Below, piece by piece: positions 36,258 through 44,291 of a DNA stretch of 64,000 nucleotides. The notes below the pieces were generated by a model. It did not search any database and was not told where the DNA came from. It was given only the letters and a program-made list of their open reading frames with translations. The DNA comes from Pseudomonas frederiksbergensis (lineage in GTDB: Bacteria; Pseudomonadota; Gammaproteobacteria; Pseudomonadales; Pseudomonadaceae). Position numbers and translations under genes: made by a program. Every line of letters begins with the position of its first letter. The stretch's first letter is position 1. The stretch spans positions 3,464,501 to 3,528,500 of the forward strand of contig NZ_FNTF01000002.1 in assembly GCF_900105495.1 (NCBI RefSeq), written 5' to 3'.

Positions 36258-37197
36258 AATGCTCGGCTTCGCCTTCCGGGTCGCCCTCGGTCTCAGGCGT
36301 AACAGCCTTACCCTTGGTCTTCAACTCACTGACAATCACCGCCGCCACAATCAATCCCGCACCCACCAGCGCAATCGCCGGCAACCGCTCCCCGGCAATC
36401 CTTCCGACAATCCCGGCCCACACCGGCTCACCGGCATAGATCAGCGTTGCCCGGGTCGGCGAAACGCTCTTCTGCGCCCAGTTCATCGCCACTTGAATCG
36501 CCGCACTGGCTGCGCCCAACCCCAGTGCGCTGCATAACAGCAGCCATGAGAAATCCGGAATCATTTCCTGAGTCGGCACCACCATCAAAAACGCCAGCAC
36601 CGAGGTGACCGCCAATTGCACCACCGTCACCCGTCGCACATCGACCTGGCCGGCATAGGTGCTGATCAGAATGATCTCCGCCGCAATCGCCACGGCGCTG
36701 ATCAACGTGGCGATTTCGCCAGGGCTGAAATTGAACGAAGCGCCGGCCGGTCCCGACAGCAACATCAACCCGGTAAACGCCAACATGATCCCGATGCTCG
36801 GCATCAACCCCGGACGCCGTCCCAGCACCAGCCATTGCAGCAACGGGACGAAGGGCACGTACAACGCGGTAATAAACGCTGACTGGCTGCTGGGAATGCT
36901 CTGCAACCCGACGGTCTGCAAACCATAACCGAGCATGATTGCCACACCGATAAAGGCCCCGGCCTTGAGTTCGAACAGGGTCAGGTCCCGCAGATGCCGC
37001 CAGGAAAACAGCGCAACAATGATAGCCGCTGCGGCAAAGCGCAGGCCGACGAAGAACATCGGCCCGCTGACCGTCATCGCATGCTGCACCAGCAAGAAGG
37101 TGCCGCCCCAGACCATGGTGATCAGCACCAGCACGCACTCGGCTTTGCTGAACCGCGAGAAACGGGAGGAAGTGTGAGGGGGATTCACCGACGTCAT
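36256..37197 (-). CDS. EamA-family (DMT) transporter
   Basis: The 313-residue protein has ten membrane segments and two EamA repeats (first about 10-140, starting CVLVLITMVWGGTFLLVQH; second about 150-285, with SVSPTRATLIYAGEPVWAG). It ends with an acidic tail (TEGDPEGEAEH). It is probably an inner-membrane exporter of amino acids or metabolites. The start is ATG 37197. It diverges from the XRE-cupin regulator gene, a common pairing of a small-molecule exporter with its regulator. Confidence 0.9.
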   Translation of the reverse strand: MTSVNPPHTSSRFSRFSKAECVLVLITMVWGGTFLLVQHAMTVSGPMFFVGLRFAAAAIIVALFSWRHLRDLTLFELKAGAFIGVAIMLGYGLQTVGLQSIPSSQSAFITALYVPFVPLLQWLVLGRRPGLMPSIGIMLAFTGLMLLSGPAGASFNFSPGEIATLISAVAIAAEIILISTYAGQVDVRRVTVVQLAVTSVLAFLMVVPTQEMIPDFSWLLLCSALGLGAASAAIQVAMNWAQKSVSPTRATLIYAGEPVWAGIVGRIAGERLPAIALVGAGLIVAAVIVSELKTKGKAVTPETEGDPEGEAEH

Positions 37198-37244
37198 GAC
37201 CTTGCGCGCTACCTGAGGGGGACGCACAATGCGCCGAATGTTGC

Positions 37245-37256
37245 GCAGTATACTGC
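37245..37256. promoter_or_regulatory. Palindrome GCAGTATACTGC between exporter and regulator genes
   Basis: This perfect 12-base palindrome lies in the 84-base gap between the divergent exporter and XRE-cupin genes. It overlaps a TATACT that could be the -10 box of the regulator. It is a plausible autoregulation site; binding is inferred. Confidence 0.4.
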
Positions 37257-37281
37257 CCAACCCCATCAAGTGAGCAATATA

Positions 37282-37845
37282 GTGCACAAAGATTCTACCC
37301 AGCGGGCTTCGGTCCTCCAGCACGTCAGCCAGAACGTTCGACGCTTGCGCCACGCCGCCGACATGAGCCAGGCGACGCTGGCGGAAAAATCCGGCGTCAG
37401 CCGCCGGATGTTGGTGGCGATCGAGGCCGGCGAAAAGAACGTCAGCCTGACCACCCTCGACCGCGTGGCCGAAGCGCTGGATGTCGCATTCAGCGACCTG
37501 ATCCAGGCCCCGGATGCCCGAGACCCGAGCCGCATCAACGAAGTGGCCTGGGCCGGGAAAATTCCTGGCAGCAAAGCCGTTTTGTTATCCAAAGCCACGG
37601 CTGTCCGCGAAGTGGAACAGTGGGAATGGTGCCTGCAACCGGGGGAAATTTACCCGTCGCAACCGGACGCCGAGGGTTGGAGTGAGCAGATCTACGTGTT
37701 CGAAGGCTGCCTGACCCTGATGCTGGGTGATACACCCCATGAGATCGCTGCCGGCGAGTTCTACATGTTCGCCAGCAACCAGCCACACGCCTATCGCAAC
37801 GATGGGGCGGTGGCGGCGCGGTTTGTGCGTAATGTGGTGATTTGA
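37282..37845 (+). CDS. XRE-family regulator with C-terminal cupin domain
   Basis: The 187-residue protein has an XRE helix-turn-helix (about residues 10-65; MSQATLAEKSGVSRRMLVAIE) followed by a cupin domain (about 100-187; LQPGEIYPSQPDAEGWSEQI, then AAGEFYMFASNQPHAYRN). The fold binds a small ligand. It is divergent from the EamA exporter and probably controls it. The start is uncertain: GTG 37282 (VHKDSTQ) is taken, with GTG 37270 as alternative; neither has a good ribosome site, which suits low expression. Its 3' end is duplicated as a broken copy near 38340. Confidence 0.85.
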   Translation: MHKDSTQRASVLQHVSQNVRRLRHAADMSQATLAEKSGVSRRMLVAIEAGEKNVSLTTLDRVAEALDVAFSDLIQAPDARDPSRINEVAWAGKIPGSKAVLLSKATAVREVEQWEWCLQPGEIYPSQPDAEGWSEQIYVFEGCLTLMLGDTPHEIAAGEFYMFASNQPHAYRNDGAVAARFVRNVVI

Positions 37846-37972
37846 TCTGCGCTGATTCCACATCAAACATATATAGACCTGTTACTTCTTACAGTAGACG
37901 ATTGGCTTTGGATCCAGACAATGATGAGTGCGCCGGCGGATGGCGGTCCACTCCTCAACATTGGGTTCACGT

Positions 37973-38308
37973 ATGCCTATTCATCACAGAAAGTCGTCAG
38001 CGCTTTTACCTGCACCCGTACTGCCGGTGGCCTGCGGTGACATGGTCTTTCTCGAAGATGTCTTAGCCGGCGCTCAGGTCAAGATTGTACTGAACCGGGG
38101 TGTTTATCCGGGCATCCAGGTGACCCTCGAATACAGCAATGGCGGCACTTCCAAAACATTAACGACCCCACTTACTGGTGGTGGGGCATTATTTGTGATT
38201 CCTGCTTGCGCGTTTATTAACAGTGTGGGAATGCGGATTCGATATTGGGTCGACGATCCATTCCAACAAAGCGAAGTGCTCGATTTAGGCGTGTCGATGC
38301 GCTTGTGA
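37973..38308 (+). CDS. Small single-domain beta-rich protein, copy 1 (111 aa)
   Basis: The N-terminus contains LLPAPVLPVA and the rest is one strand-rich unit (GAQVKIVLNRGVYPGIQVTL, ALFVIPACAF, GMRIRYWVDDPFQQSEVLDL). The pattern G-x-VKI ... V-x-L-x-Y ... F-x-IP ... G-x-x-x-x-Y-x-V ... SE resembles one Ig-like repeat of large Pseudomonas surface or insecticidal-type proteins. There is no signal peptide. No ribosome site is visible before ATG 37973. An overlapping 39-codon frame from ATG 37921 (MMSAPADGGPLLNIG) may be the original start, shifted by one base. It could be a decaying gene. Confidence 0.5.
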   Translation: MPIHHRKSSALLPAPVLPVACGDMVFLEDVLAGAQVKIVLNRGVYPGIQVTLEYSNGGTSKTLTTPLTGGGALFVIPACAFINSVGMRIRYWVDDPFQQSEVLDLGVSMRL

Positions 38309-38339
38309 GGCAGGCCTGGCTGTTGGCAGGGCAGCAGCG

Positions 38340-38437
38340 ATTGATCGCTGCCGGCCACTTCTACAAGTTTGCCAGCAACAGCTCCGTGCCTATCGCAACG
38401 AGGGGGCGGCGTGGTTTGTGCGAAATGTGGTGATCTG
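38340..38437 (+). pseudogene. Truncated second copy of the XRE-cupin 3' end
   Basis: The stretch GATCGCTGCCGGCCACTTCT and the bases to GTGGTGATCTGAT align with 37743-37845, with several substitutions and small deletions that break the frame. The match resumes after the stop, where TACCTGTTATTTATGACAGTAGACG (split here; 38469-38493) parallels 37875-37899. It is clearly a relic of a tandem duplication. Confidence 0.8.
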
Positions 38438-38597
38438 ATAGTTGGTAACCGTTCATCGGAAATGATGAGATACCTGTTATTTATGACAGTAGACGCGCCG
38501 CGCGATTGCTCTTCAAATGGAGTTCAGCGCGCTGCTCACAGTTCTTGCCTGATGGGCAGAATAACTTTTTCTAACGTCAACGGAAGGAAACTTAAAA

Positions 38598-38924
38598 ATG
38601 GCATTGGAACGGCTTGAAATCCAAGAGGCTGTAGGAAAGGAAATCAAACTGACGAATGTTCCGGTTCAAGGCGCTACCGCACGCATTCCGCTACCTCTAA
38701 ATCCGAATCCTAATAGCAATATCGAAGTGTTAATTGCTGACCAGGTTGTAGCCCAGCAACCCGTTGGGGAACCAGAAAGCGGTTTTTATAAAGTCCTGGT
38801 GCCAAGGAGCGGCTTATTGAATCACACAGGACTGAATAAGGCGTTTACATATATCTTGTACGCTGAAGGTGGTGGTAACGCAGATTACTCTGAATCAACC
38901 GAGTATGACATTTTGCATTCTTGA
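38598..38924 (+). CDS. Small single-domain beta-rich protein, copy 2 (108 aa)
   Basis: The protein starts MALERLEIQEAVGKEI with a good AAGGAAAC upstream. The body (GATARIPLPLNPN, NIEVLIADQVVAQ, FYKVLVPRSGLL, FTYILYAEGGGNADYSES) follows the same strand order as copy 1, ending in S-E-S-T-E-Y-D. There is no signal peptide. The base composition is lower in G+C than the neighbours, suggesting recent acquisition. A terminator follows the stop. Function unknown. Confidence 0.7.
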   Translation: MALERLEIQEAVGKEIKLTNVPVQGATARIPLPLNPNPNSNIEVLIADQVVAQQPVGEPESGFYKVLVPRSGLLNHTGLNKAFTYILYAEGGGNADYSESTEYDILHS

Positions 38925-38937
38925 CGAGTTACTCAAA

Positions 38938-38977
38938 AGCAGTTGTTCGACTTCGCTGATGATGTCGAACAATTGCT
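38938..38977 (+). terminator. Hairpin terminator
   Basis: AGCAGTTGTTCGAC and GTCGAACAATTGCT pair with one G-T, loop 12 bases, then GTTATTAATG. It ends the copy-2 small-protein gene. The following 280 bases to the livF fossil hold no supported feature. Confidence 0.7.
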
Positions 38978-39259
38978 GTTATTAATGTTTAACTGGCAAC
39001 AGTGAATCTGGAGTTTGTTTCGCGTGCTCTTGCAAATCGATTTAGTTGTTTATGATAAAACATTGACATAGGTAAAAATCAATTGGCACGACCTCTGTCT
39101 TGGCTCTTGGGTGTTCACCCGTCGCCGGGGGCGCGCCATGACAATTTCAGTCTCACCCTCTCGCAGCGCCCACGTCATCCATTCTCACGCCGAAGCTATC
39201 GCCCACAGACGCCGAACGCAGAGGCTCAATACAAAGATTCGTCAGCGATATTTTCCTGT

Positions 39260-39421
39260 CCTACTTTGGTACTGCTTGACGAACCTTCCATGGCTTTGGC
39301 GCCTATGATCGTCCCGGAGACTTTCGAGATCGTCGCCCAGCTCAATCGCGCCGAGTCGGTGAGCTTCCTGATGGCCGAGCAAAACATTTTTGTGGCGCTC
39401 AAATACGCATCGGCGGCATGA
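39260..39421 (+). pseudogene. livF fossil (branched-chain amino-acid ABC ATPase fragment)
   Basis: About 50 codons read LVLLDEPSMALAP, then FEIVAQLNRAESVSFLMAEQ and NIFVALKYA: the Walker B, D-loop and H-switch part of a LivF/UrtE ATPase. The switch His usual after the Q/N stretch is replaced. Walker A and the signature are missing, so the protein is not functional. The upstream 180 bases in frame do not match. It suggests deletion of a branched-chain amino-acid or urea transporter operon. Confidence 0.8.
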
Positions 39422-39457
39422 CTTCCATTTAGGTAAACACTGAGCAGTGAGAACGCC

Positions 39458-40897
39458 ATGACTGAAACCCAAAGCGGACTGGCCACCGACGCCATCCGCC
39501 ATGCGGACATCCTGATCGTCGGCGGCGGCCTCAGCGGCGCGATGCTGGCGGCGCAGTTGCTGCGCCTGCCGGGCAAACGCCAGGTGCTGGTGATCGAACC
39601 CCGCGCCGAACTGGGACGGGGCGAGGCGTACAGCGCGGTCGAACTGGGCCATACGCTCAACGGCAATGCGGCGCGGATGAGCGTCGATCCGGACAACGCC
39701 GATGACCTGACCCAATGGCTCACCGAATACATCGCGGCCGGTGGTTGGCCGGAGTCTGACGAGCAACAAATGCCGGTCAGCGAATTGTTCCCGCCCCGGG
39801 GGATTTTCGGCCTGTACGTGCAGCAGCGCTTGGCCGAAGCGCAAGCGGTGGGGGCGTTGAACGGGTCAACGGTCGAGCATGTGCGGGCCGAGGTGGTTGA
39901 CCTGCAGAACGGGGACGATTCTGTGTTGCTGACGTTGAGCGACGGGCAACACTTGCAGGGCGCTTATGCGGTGTTGGCCACGGGGATGTTCCCCGCTGCG
40001 CGTACGCCACAGACCGAGTCCAGCGGCTTGAACGCGGCGGCGCTTGATCCGTGGGACGTCGCGGCCATGCAGCAACTCGATCCGCAGTCGACCGTACTGA
40101 TCATCGGTTCGGGCCTGACCATGGTCGATGCAGTGGTGTCGCTGGAACAGGCCGGGCATCGCGGGCCGATCGAAGTGTTTTCGCGGCATGGTTTGCTGCC
40201 TCATGTACGTCGGCAGCCACCGGCCTGGGTGGATTTTCTCGCCGAGGATCAGAGCGTTCGTACACCGCGACAGTTGATGCGCGAGCTGCGTCGGCATTGC
40301 CGGGACGCCATCGCTCAAGGCATCGACTGGCAGGCACCGCTCGACACCGTGCGCGCGCATATTGGCCGTTTGTGGAATCAGGCAACGGACGTGCAGCGTC
40401 GACAGTTCGTGCGGCATGTGCGGCCGTGGTGGGAAAGTCATCACCATCGCTCGCCGCCGTTGAGTGCCGAACTGGTGGCGCGGTTGCACAAAGAGGGGCG
40501 GTTGCGGATTCAGGCGGCGTCGTTCAAAGGGCTGGAGCCCTCAGCGGACGGAGCAGTGAGCATCCGCCTTCGGCGTCGAGGCGAAGCAGAAAGCAGCGTT
40601 GTCAGCGGCGCGGCATTGATCAATTCCAGCGGCATCGAATACGACTGGCGACGCGTCGCCCGACCTCTGCCACAGCAACTGCTCGCCCGCGGACTTGTCC
40701 GGCCGGGGCCGTTGGCGCTGGGGATTGCGGCGGCAGTCGATGGCGCGGTATTGGGCGCCGATCAACAAGCCGCGAGCCGTCTATTCGCCATGGGCCCACC
40801 GTTGCGCGGCATGTGGTGGGAAAGCACCGCAGTGACCGACGTCGCGAGCCAGGCCAAGGCACTCGCCGCTCGCCTGACAACAACGCCGTCCCTGTAG
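39458..40897 (+). CDS. FAD/NAD(P)-binding oxidoreductase
   Basis: The 479-residue protein starts with a dinucleotide-binding motif (ILIVGGGLSGAMLAAQLL, near residue 19), a second glycine-rich segment (VLIIGSGLTMVDAVVSLEQ near 212) and a GRGEAYS stretch, as in the FAD-NAD(P)-binding family (HI0933-like; pfam13454 type). The C-terminus has NSSGIEYDW. The substrate is unknown. It begins 37 bases after the livF fossil and may have lost its operon partners. A strong terminator follows. Confidence 0.85.
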   Translation: MTETQSGLATDAIRHADILIVGGGLSGAMLAAQLLRLPGKRQVLVIEPRAELGRGEAYSAVELGHTLNGNAARMSVDPDNADDLTQWLTEYIAAGGWPESDEQQMPVSELFPPRGIFGLYVQQRLAEAQAVGALNGSTVEHVRAEVVDLQNGDDSVLLTLSDGQHLQGAYAVLATGMFPAARTPQTESSGLNAAALDPWDVAAMQQLDPQSTVLIIGSGLTMVDAVVSLEQAGHRGPIEVFSRHGLLPHVRRQPPAWVDFLAEDQSVRTPRQLMRELRRHCRDAIAQGIDWQAPLDTVRAHIGRLWNQATDVQRRQFVRHVRPWWESHHHRSPPLSAELVARLHKEGRLRIQAASFKGLEPSADGAVSIRLRRRGEAESSVVSGAALINSSGIEYDWRRVARPLPQQLLARGLVRPGPLALGIAAAVDGAVLGADQQAASRLFAMGPPLRGMWWESTAVTDVASQAKALAARLTTTPSL

Positions 40898-40940
40898 CAG
40901 CTGCTACGAATATCTCGAGCCTGTATTTCAACACTAAAGA

Positions 40941-40981
40941 CAACAAACCCCGGGGAGATCGGATCTCCCCGGGGTTTGTTG
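40941..40981. terminator. Bidirectional terminator with 20-bp perfect stem
   Basis: CAACAAACCCCGGGGAGATC and GATCTCCCCGGGGTTTGTTG are exact complements around one base. The arms are rich in A/T at both ends, serving the oxidoreductase gene and the convergent small secreted-protein gene. Confidence 0.9.
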
Positions 40982-41005
40982 TTTCAAGCGGCGCAAAGCC
41001 ATTGA

Positions 41006-41230
41006 TCAATAACGCTGATACTTCGAACCGAATTCAGGGCGGTTTTCAGCGACATAGAGTGTGCTCGCCTGGCTGTCTTTGTGATCAACACCGACGGCGT
41101 TCACGTTCAGTGTGGCCGGTTGGCTGACTTTGGCCGCTGCAACGACCTGCGGGGTGGCGTGTGGGGCGGCGATGGCGGAGGTGGCGCCAAGAACCGAAAG
41201 GGCGAAACCAAGACTGATGATGCTTTTCAT
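41006..41230 (-). CDS. Small secreted protein A with conserved C-terminal tail
   Basis: The 74-residue protein has a signal peptide (MKSIISLGFALSVLGATSAIA, cleavage near residue 21) and a mature chain of about 50 residues. Its end, VAENRPEFGSKYQRY, is nearly identical to the end of the next secreted protein (VAENRAEFGSKYQRY). GGAGCAACTTC precedes the ATG. The mature part has no Cys and looks disordered. Function unknown. Confidence 0.85.
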   Translation of the reverse strand: MKSIISLGFALSVLGATSAIAAPHATPQVVAAAKVSQPATLNVNAVGVDHKDSQASTLYVAENRPEFGSKYQRY

Positions 41231-41346
41231 GAAGTTGCTCCAGAGTGTGGGGAGAAGATGGGGGCCACTCTAGTGCTGGAGCTGCGCGATGAAAAAACAC
41301 TCTGACGCATAGTTGTTATCGAGAGCGATGATTCATTGTCTGAACG

Positions 41347-41374
41347 CATTCCCACGCAAAGCGCGGGAATGATC
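41347..41374. repeat. Degenerate half of the GATCGTTCCCACGC repeat
   Basis: CATTCCCACGC-AAAGC-GCGGGAATGATC is a diverged hairpin of the same repeat family, lying between the two secreted-protein genes. Confidence 0.75.
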
Positions 41375-41410
41375 ATGGGGATCGCCAAGCTCAGCCAAAA
41401 GCCCTGGCAA

Positions 41411-41713
41411 TCAATATCGTTGATATTTCGAGCCGAACTCGGCGCGGTTTTCCGCGACGACCACACCGCTGAGTACGGCGTTGTTCGGGCTGATTAGCGC
41501 CACACGTTCGCGCAGCTCTTGCAAACGGTCGGCACCGCCTTCGGCCACACGATTCTCGATCAGACGATCGGAACCGCCTTCAACCAACAGTTGTTTAACC
41601 TGGCCAGGGGACGCGGCATTGCCAGTGGTGGCCGAAGCCAGGCTCGACAGACCGAGACCACTAACCAGGGCCAGACCGAGTGCCAGGGACGAGACTTTCG
41701 AGAAGTTGAACAT
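41411..41713 (-). CDS. Small secreted protein B with EGG-x-DRL repeats and conserved tail
   Basis: The 100-residue protein has a signal peptide (cleavage near SLASA, residue 28). The mature part contains two repeats LVEGGSDRLIENR and VAEGGADRLQELR, then ends VAENRAEFGSKYQRY like protein A. Proteins with such EGG-x-DRL repeats are often named phage infection protein in Pseudomonas annotations, without proof of function (recalled). GGAGAATTACCC precedes the ATG. Confidence 0.85.
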   Translation of the reverse strand: MFNFSKVSSLALGLALVSGLGLSSLASATTGNAASPGQVKQLLVEGGSDRLIENRVAEGGADRLQELRERVALISPNNAVLSGVVVAENRAEFGSKYQRY

Positions 41714-41910
41714 GGGTAATTCTCCGTGCGTTTAGTTTGAGTGGGTCGGTAGCTGTTGCTATCCGGTGATCACAGTTAAACGCTCGGGTGTATCGGTGAT
41801 GTGTGCTCGAACACGCCGAAGTCGGTGTCTGCGTATCTGTCGCGGGTTCTTATACAGACGGATACAAAGCCCTATGAAAAAGTCTCCTCAGGTTTGCTTG
41901 GGGGAGAGCT

Positions 41911-42651
41911 TCATGATTCTGCGCCCAGCAATTCCACCGGGTAGGAGAACACGTAGCCTTCGCTGCGCACGGTTTTGATGTAGGTCGAGTCCCGTGAGTC
42001 ATCCATCAGTCGCTGGCGCAGACGGCTCACCAGCAAATCGATCGAGCGGTCGAACAGGTCGGCGTCGCGACCCTGGGTCAGGTTGAGCAACTGGTCACGG
42101 CTGAGCACCCGTTGCGGGTGATCGAGGAACACCCGCAGCAGACGGTATTCGGCGCCACTGAGGGCCACCATCGTGTCGTCTTCGTCGAGCAAGTGCCGGG
42201 CGGTGGTGTCCAGGCGCCAGCGGCCGAAGCCCAGCAACCGGCCAGTCTCGGTGATCAGCAGGTTGGGCGGCAGCATCCGGGTACGGCGCAACACGGCGTT
42301 GATCCGCGCCAGCAGTTCACGGGCGGCGAAGGGTTTGGTCAGGTAGTCGTCGGCGCCCATTTCCAGGCCGAGGATGCGATCGGTTTCGTCGTCGCGTGCG
42401 GTGAGCATCAGGATCGGCGTGGCTTTGTGTTTGCCCGAGCGCAATTCGCGGCACAGCAGCAGGCCGTCATCGCCGGGCATCATGATGTCCAGCACGATCA
42501 GGTCCACCTGATTGGTTTCCAGAAAGCTGCGCATCTGCCGGCCATCGGCAATCACCGTGGTGCGCAGCCCGTTCTTTTTCAGGTAATTGCCGACCAGCTC
42601 GCGAATTTCCCGGTCGTCGTCGACGATCAGGATGTGGTCCACATGTTCCAT
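41911..42651 (-). CDS. OmpR-family response regulator (orphan)
   Basis: The 246-residue protein has a receiver domain (acidic triplet DDD at 11-13, phospho-acceptor Asp55 in LIVLDIMMPGDDG, conserved Lys in TKPF) and a winged-helix DNA-binding domain (LSGAEYRLLRVFL ... TVRSEGYVFS). It has no kinase gene on either side: its downstream neighbour is a secreted-protein gene and the upstream neighbour is divergent. Hence it depends on a kinase elsewhere. Targets are unknown. Confidence 0.92.
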   Translation of the reverse strand: MEHVDHILIVDDDREIRELVGNYLKKNGLRTTVIADGRQMRSFLETNQVDLIVLDIMMPGDDGLLLCRELRSGKHKATPILMLTARDDETDRILGLEMGADDYLTKPFAARELLARINAVLRRTRMLPPNLLITETGRLLGFGRWRLDTTARHLLDEDDTMVALSGAEYRLLRVFLDHPQRVLSRDQLLNLTQGRDADLFDRSIDLLVSRLRQRLMDDSRDSTYIKTVRSEGYVFSYPVELLGAES

Positions 42652-42834
42652 CGCTCAGCCTCTTGTTGTTGGTTTTGTATCGCACTGTATCTGATGCCCC
42701 CGGAGACACCTTACGCCTTATTAATTCCGGTTCTACGACACATGGCAGATACCTCGGGCCGATTAAATGGGTTCCATCGAGACAAGATGACTTGCCTCAC
42801 AACCACTGCCCATTGCCACCCAGAGGAAATCACC

Positions 42835-43098
42835 ATGAACTGGAACGCACTGATTGCCGCCAGCTTCTTTGCAGTCCTGAACGTTGCAGCGTTTTCGGCC
42901 CAGGCCGATGTTCAAGCGCCGTCGCAAGAAACTTCTCACGGCACCCACCTGGATATCAAGAAAGTGATTTCCGTCGTCGATAACGGCGATGGCAATTGCG
43001 GCATTGTCGATGCCCGCCTGACCTATCTCGATTCCAGCGGTATGCAGAAAGCCCTCGATTACAGCAAATTCGCAGAGTGCGGCAATCAGGGCGGCTGA
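42835..43098 (+). CDS. DUF2790 family secreted protein
   Basis: The 87-residue protein has a signal peptide (cleavage near FSAQA, residue 22) and a DUF2790 body with two Cys (GNCGIVD and AECGNQ), probably a disulfide, and the motif YLDSSGMQKALDYSKF. CAGAGGAAATCACC precedes the ATG. Such proteins are periplasmic in Pseudomonas and often copper- or stress-linked, but the function is unproven. Confidence 0.85.
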   Translation: MNWNALIAASFFAVLNVAAFSAQADVQAPSQETSHGTHLDIKKVISVVDNGDGNCGIVDARLTYLDSSGMQKALDYSKFAECGNQGG

Positions 43099-43215
43099 TC
43101 TTTCTTCTACGCTGATCGCTGTCAAAGACGATGACCGCGCAGTCTGCTCATCAGCCCGTATTGGCTGACTCACATCGTCCAGAACAGCAGGTCAATGACT
43201 TCCAGGGAAACCACC

Positions 43216-44277
43216 ATGAAGATGAATGTGTTGAGCAAAAAAAACGACTCGCGTCGTCGTTTCTTTGCCCCGTCGGTCCTCGCTTTCGCGCTGATGCAGG
43301 CAGGTGCCTTTGGTGCTGCCCATGCGCAGGCCGCAACGCCAGAGCCAGTGTTGGCCAGCGCTGGCACCCTCAAGGCGGATTCGTTTGGCCCGCTGAAGCA
43401 TGTCAACGCCGGATTGCTGAATGTGGCTTACGCCGAAGTCGGCCCCGCCGATGGTCCGGTGGTGATTCTTCTGCACGGTTGGCCTTACGACATTCACAGC
43501 TACAGCGAAGTGGCGCCCTTGTTGGCGGCCAAAGGCTACCGGGTGTTGATCCCGTATGCACGCGGCTACGGCGACACGCATTTCCTGTCCGACAAGACTG
43601 TTCGCAACGGCCAGCCCGCCGCGTTGGCCAGTGACGTCATCGACTTTATGGATGCGCTCAAGATCAACAAGGCGGTGCTCGGTGGCTACGACTGGGGCGC
43701 GCGCTCGGCGAACATCGTTTCGGCGCTCTGGCCGGAGCGGGTGGATGCGTTGGTCTCGGTGAGCGGCTACCTCATCGGCAATCAGGCGGCCGGCAAGAAT
43801 CCGTTGCCGCCCAAGGCCGAGCTGCAATGGTGGTACCAGTTCTACTTCGCGACCGAACGCGGCCAGGCCGGTTACGAAAAAAATCGCCACGACTTCGCCA
43901 GGTTGATCTGGGAGCTGGCCTCCCCGAAGTGGACGTTCGACGACGCGACTTTCGACCGCAGCGCGGTGGCCCTGGACAACCCCGATCATGTGGCTATTAC
44001 GATCTTCAACTATCGCTGGCGGTTGGGCATGATTCAGGGCGAACCTCAATATGAAGCGCTGGAGCAGCGGCTGGCCAAGGCGCCGGTGATTACGGTGCCG
44101 ACCATCACTATGGAAGGTGACGCCAACGGGGCGCCACATCCGGCAGCCGAGGATTATGCCAAGCGTTTCACCGGCAAATATGAATACCGACTCATCAACG
44201 GTGGTATCGGCCACAACTTGCCGCAGGAAGATCCGCAAGCCTTTGCCAAGGCAGTGATCGATGCGGATCACCTCTGA
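43216..44277 (+). CDS. Exported alpha/beta hydrolase, epoxide hydrolase-like
   Basis: The 353-residue protein begins with a twin-arginine-type signal (SRRRFF followed by a hydrophobic stretch and AHAQA). The alpha/beta-hydrolase core shows the oxyanion motif HGWPYDI, a nucleophile Asp in GGYDWGARSAN, as in epoxide hydrolases and haloacid-type enzymes, and the catalytic His in GGIGHNLP. The start is ATG 43216 (CAGGGAAAC upstream); ATG 43195 is possible. It probably acts in the periplasm; the substrate is unknown. Confidence 0.85.
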   Translation: MKMNVLSKKNDSRRRFFAPSVLAFALMQAGAFGAAHAQAATPEPVLASAGTLKADSFGPLKHVNAGLLNVAYAEVGPADGPVVILLHGWPYDIHSYSEVAPLLAAKGYRVLIPYARGYGDTHFLSDKTVRNGQPAALASDVIDFMDALKINKAVLGGYDWGARSANIVSALWPERVDALVSVSGYLIGNQAAGKNPLPPKAELQWWYQFYFATERGQAGYEKNRHDFARLIWELASPKWTFDDATFDRSAVALDNPDHVAITIFNYRWRLGMIQGEPQYEALEQRLAKAPVITVPTITMEGDANGAPHPAAEDYAKRFTGKYEYRLINGGIGHNLPQEDPQAFAKAVIDADHL

Positions 44278-44291
44278 GATGAGTGCCGCGA

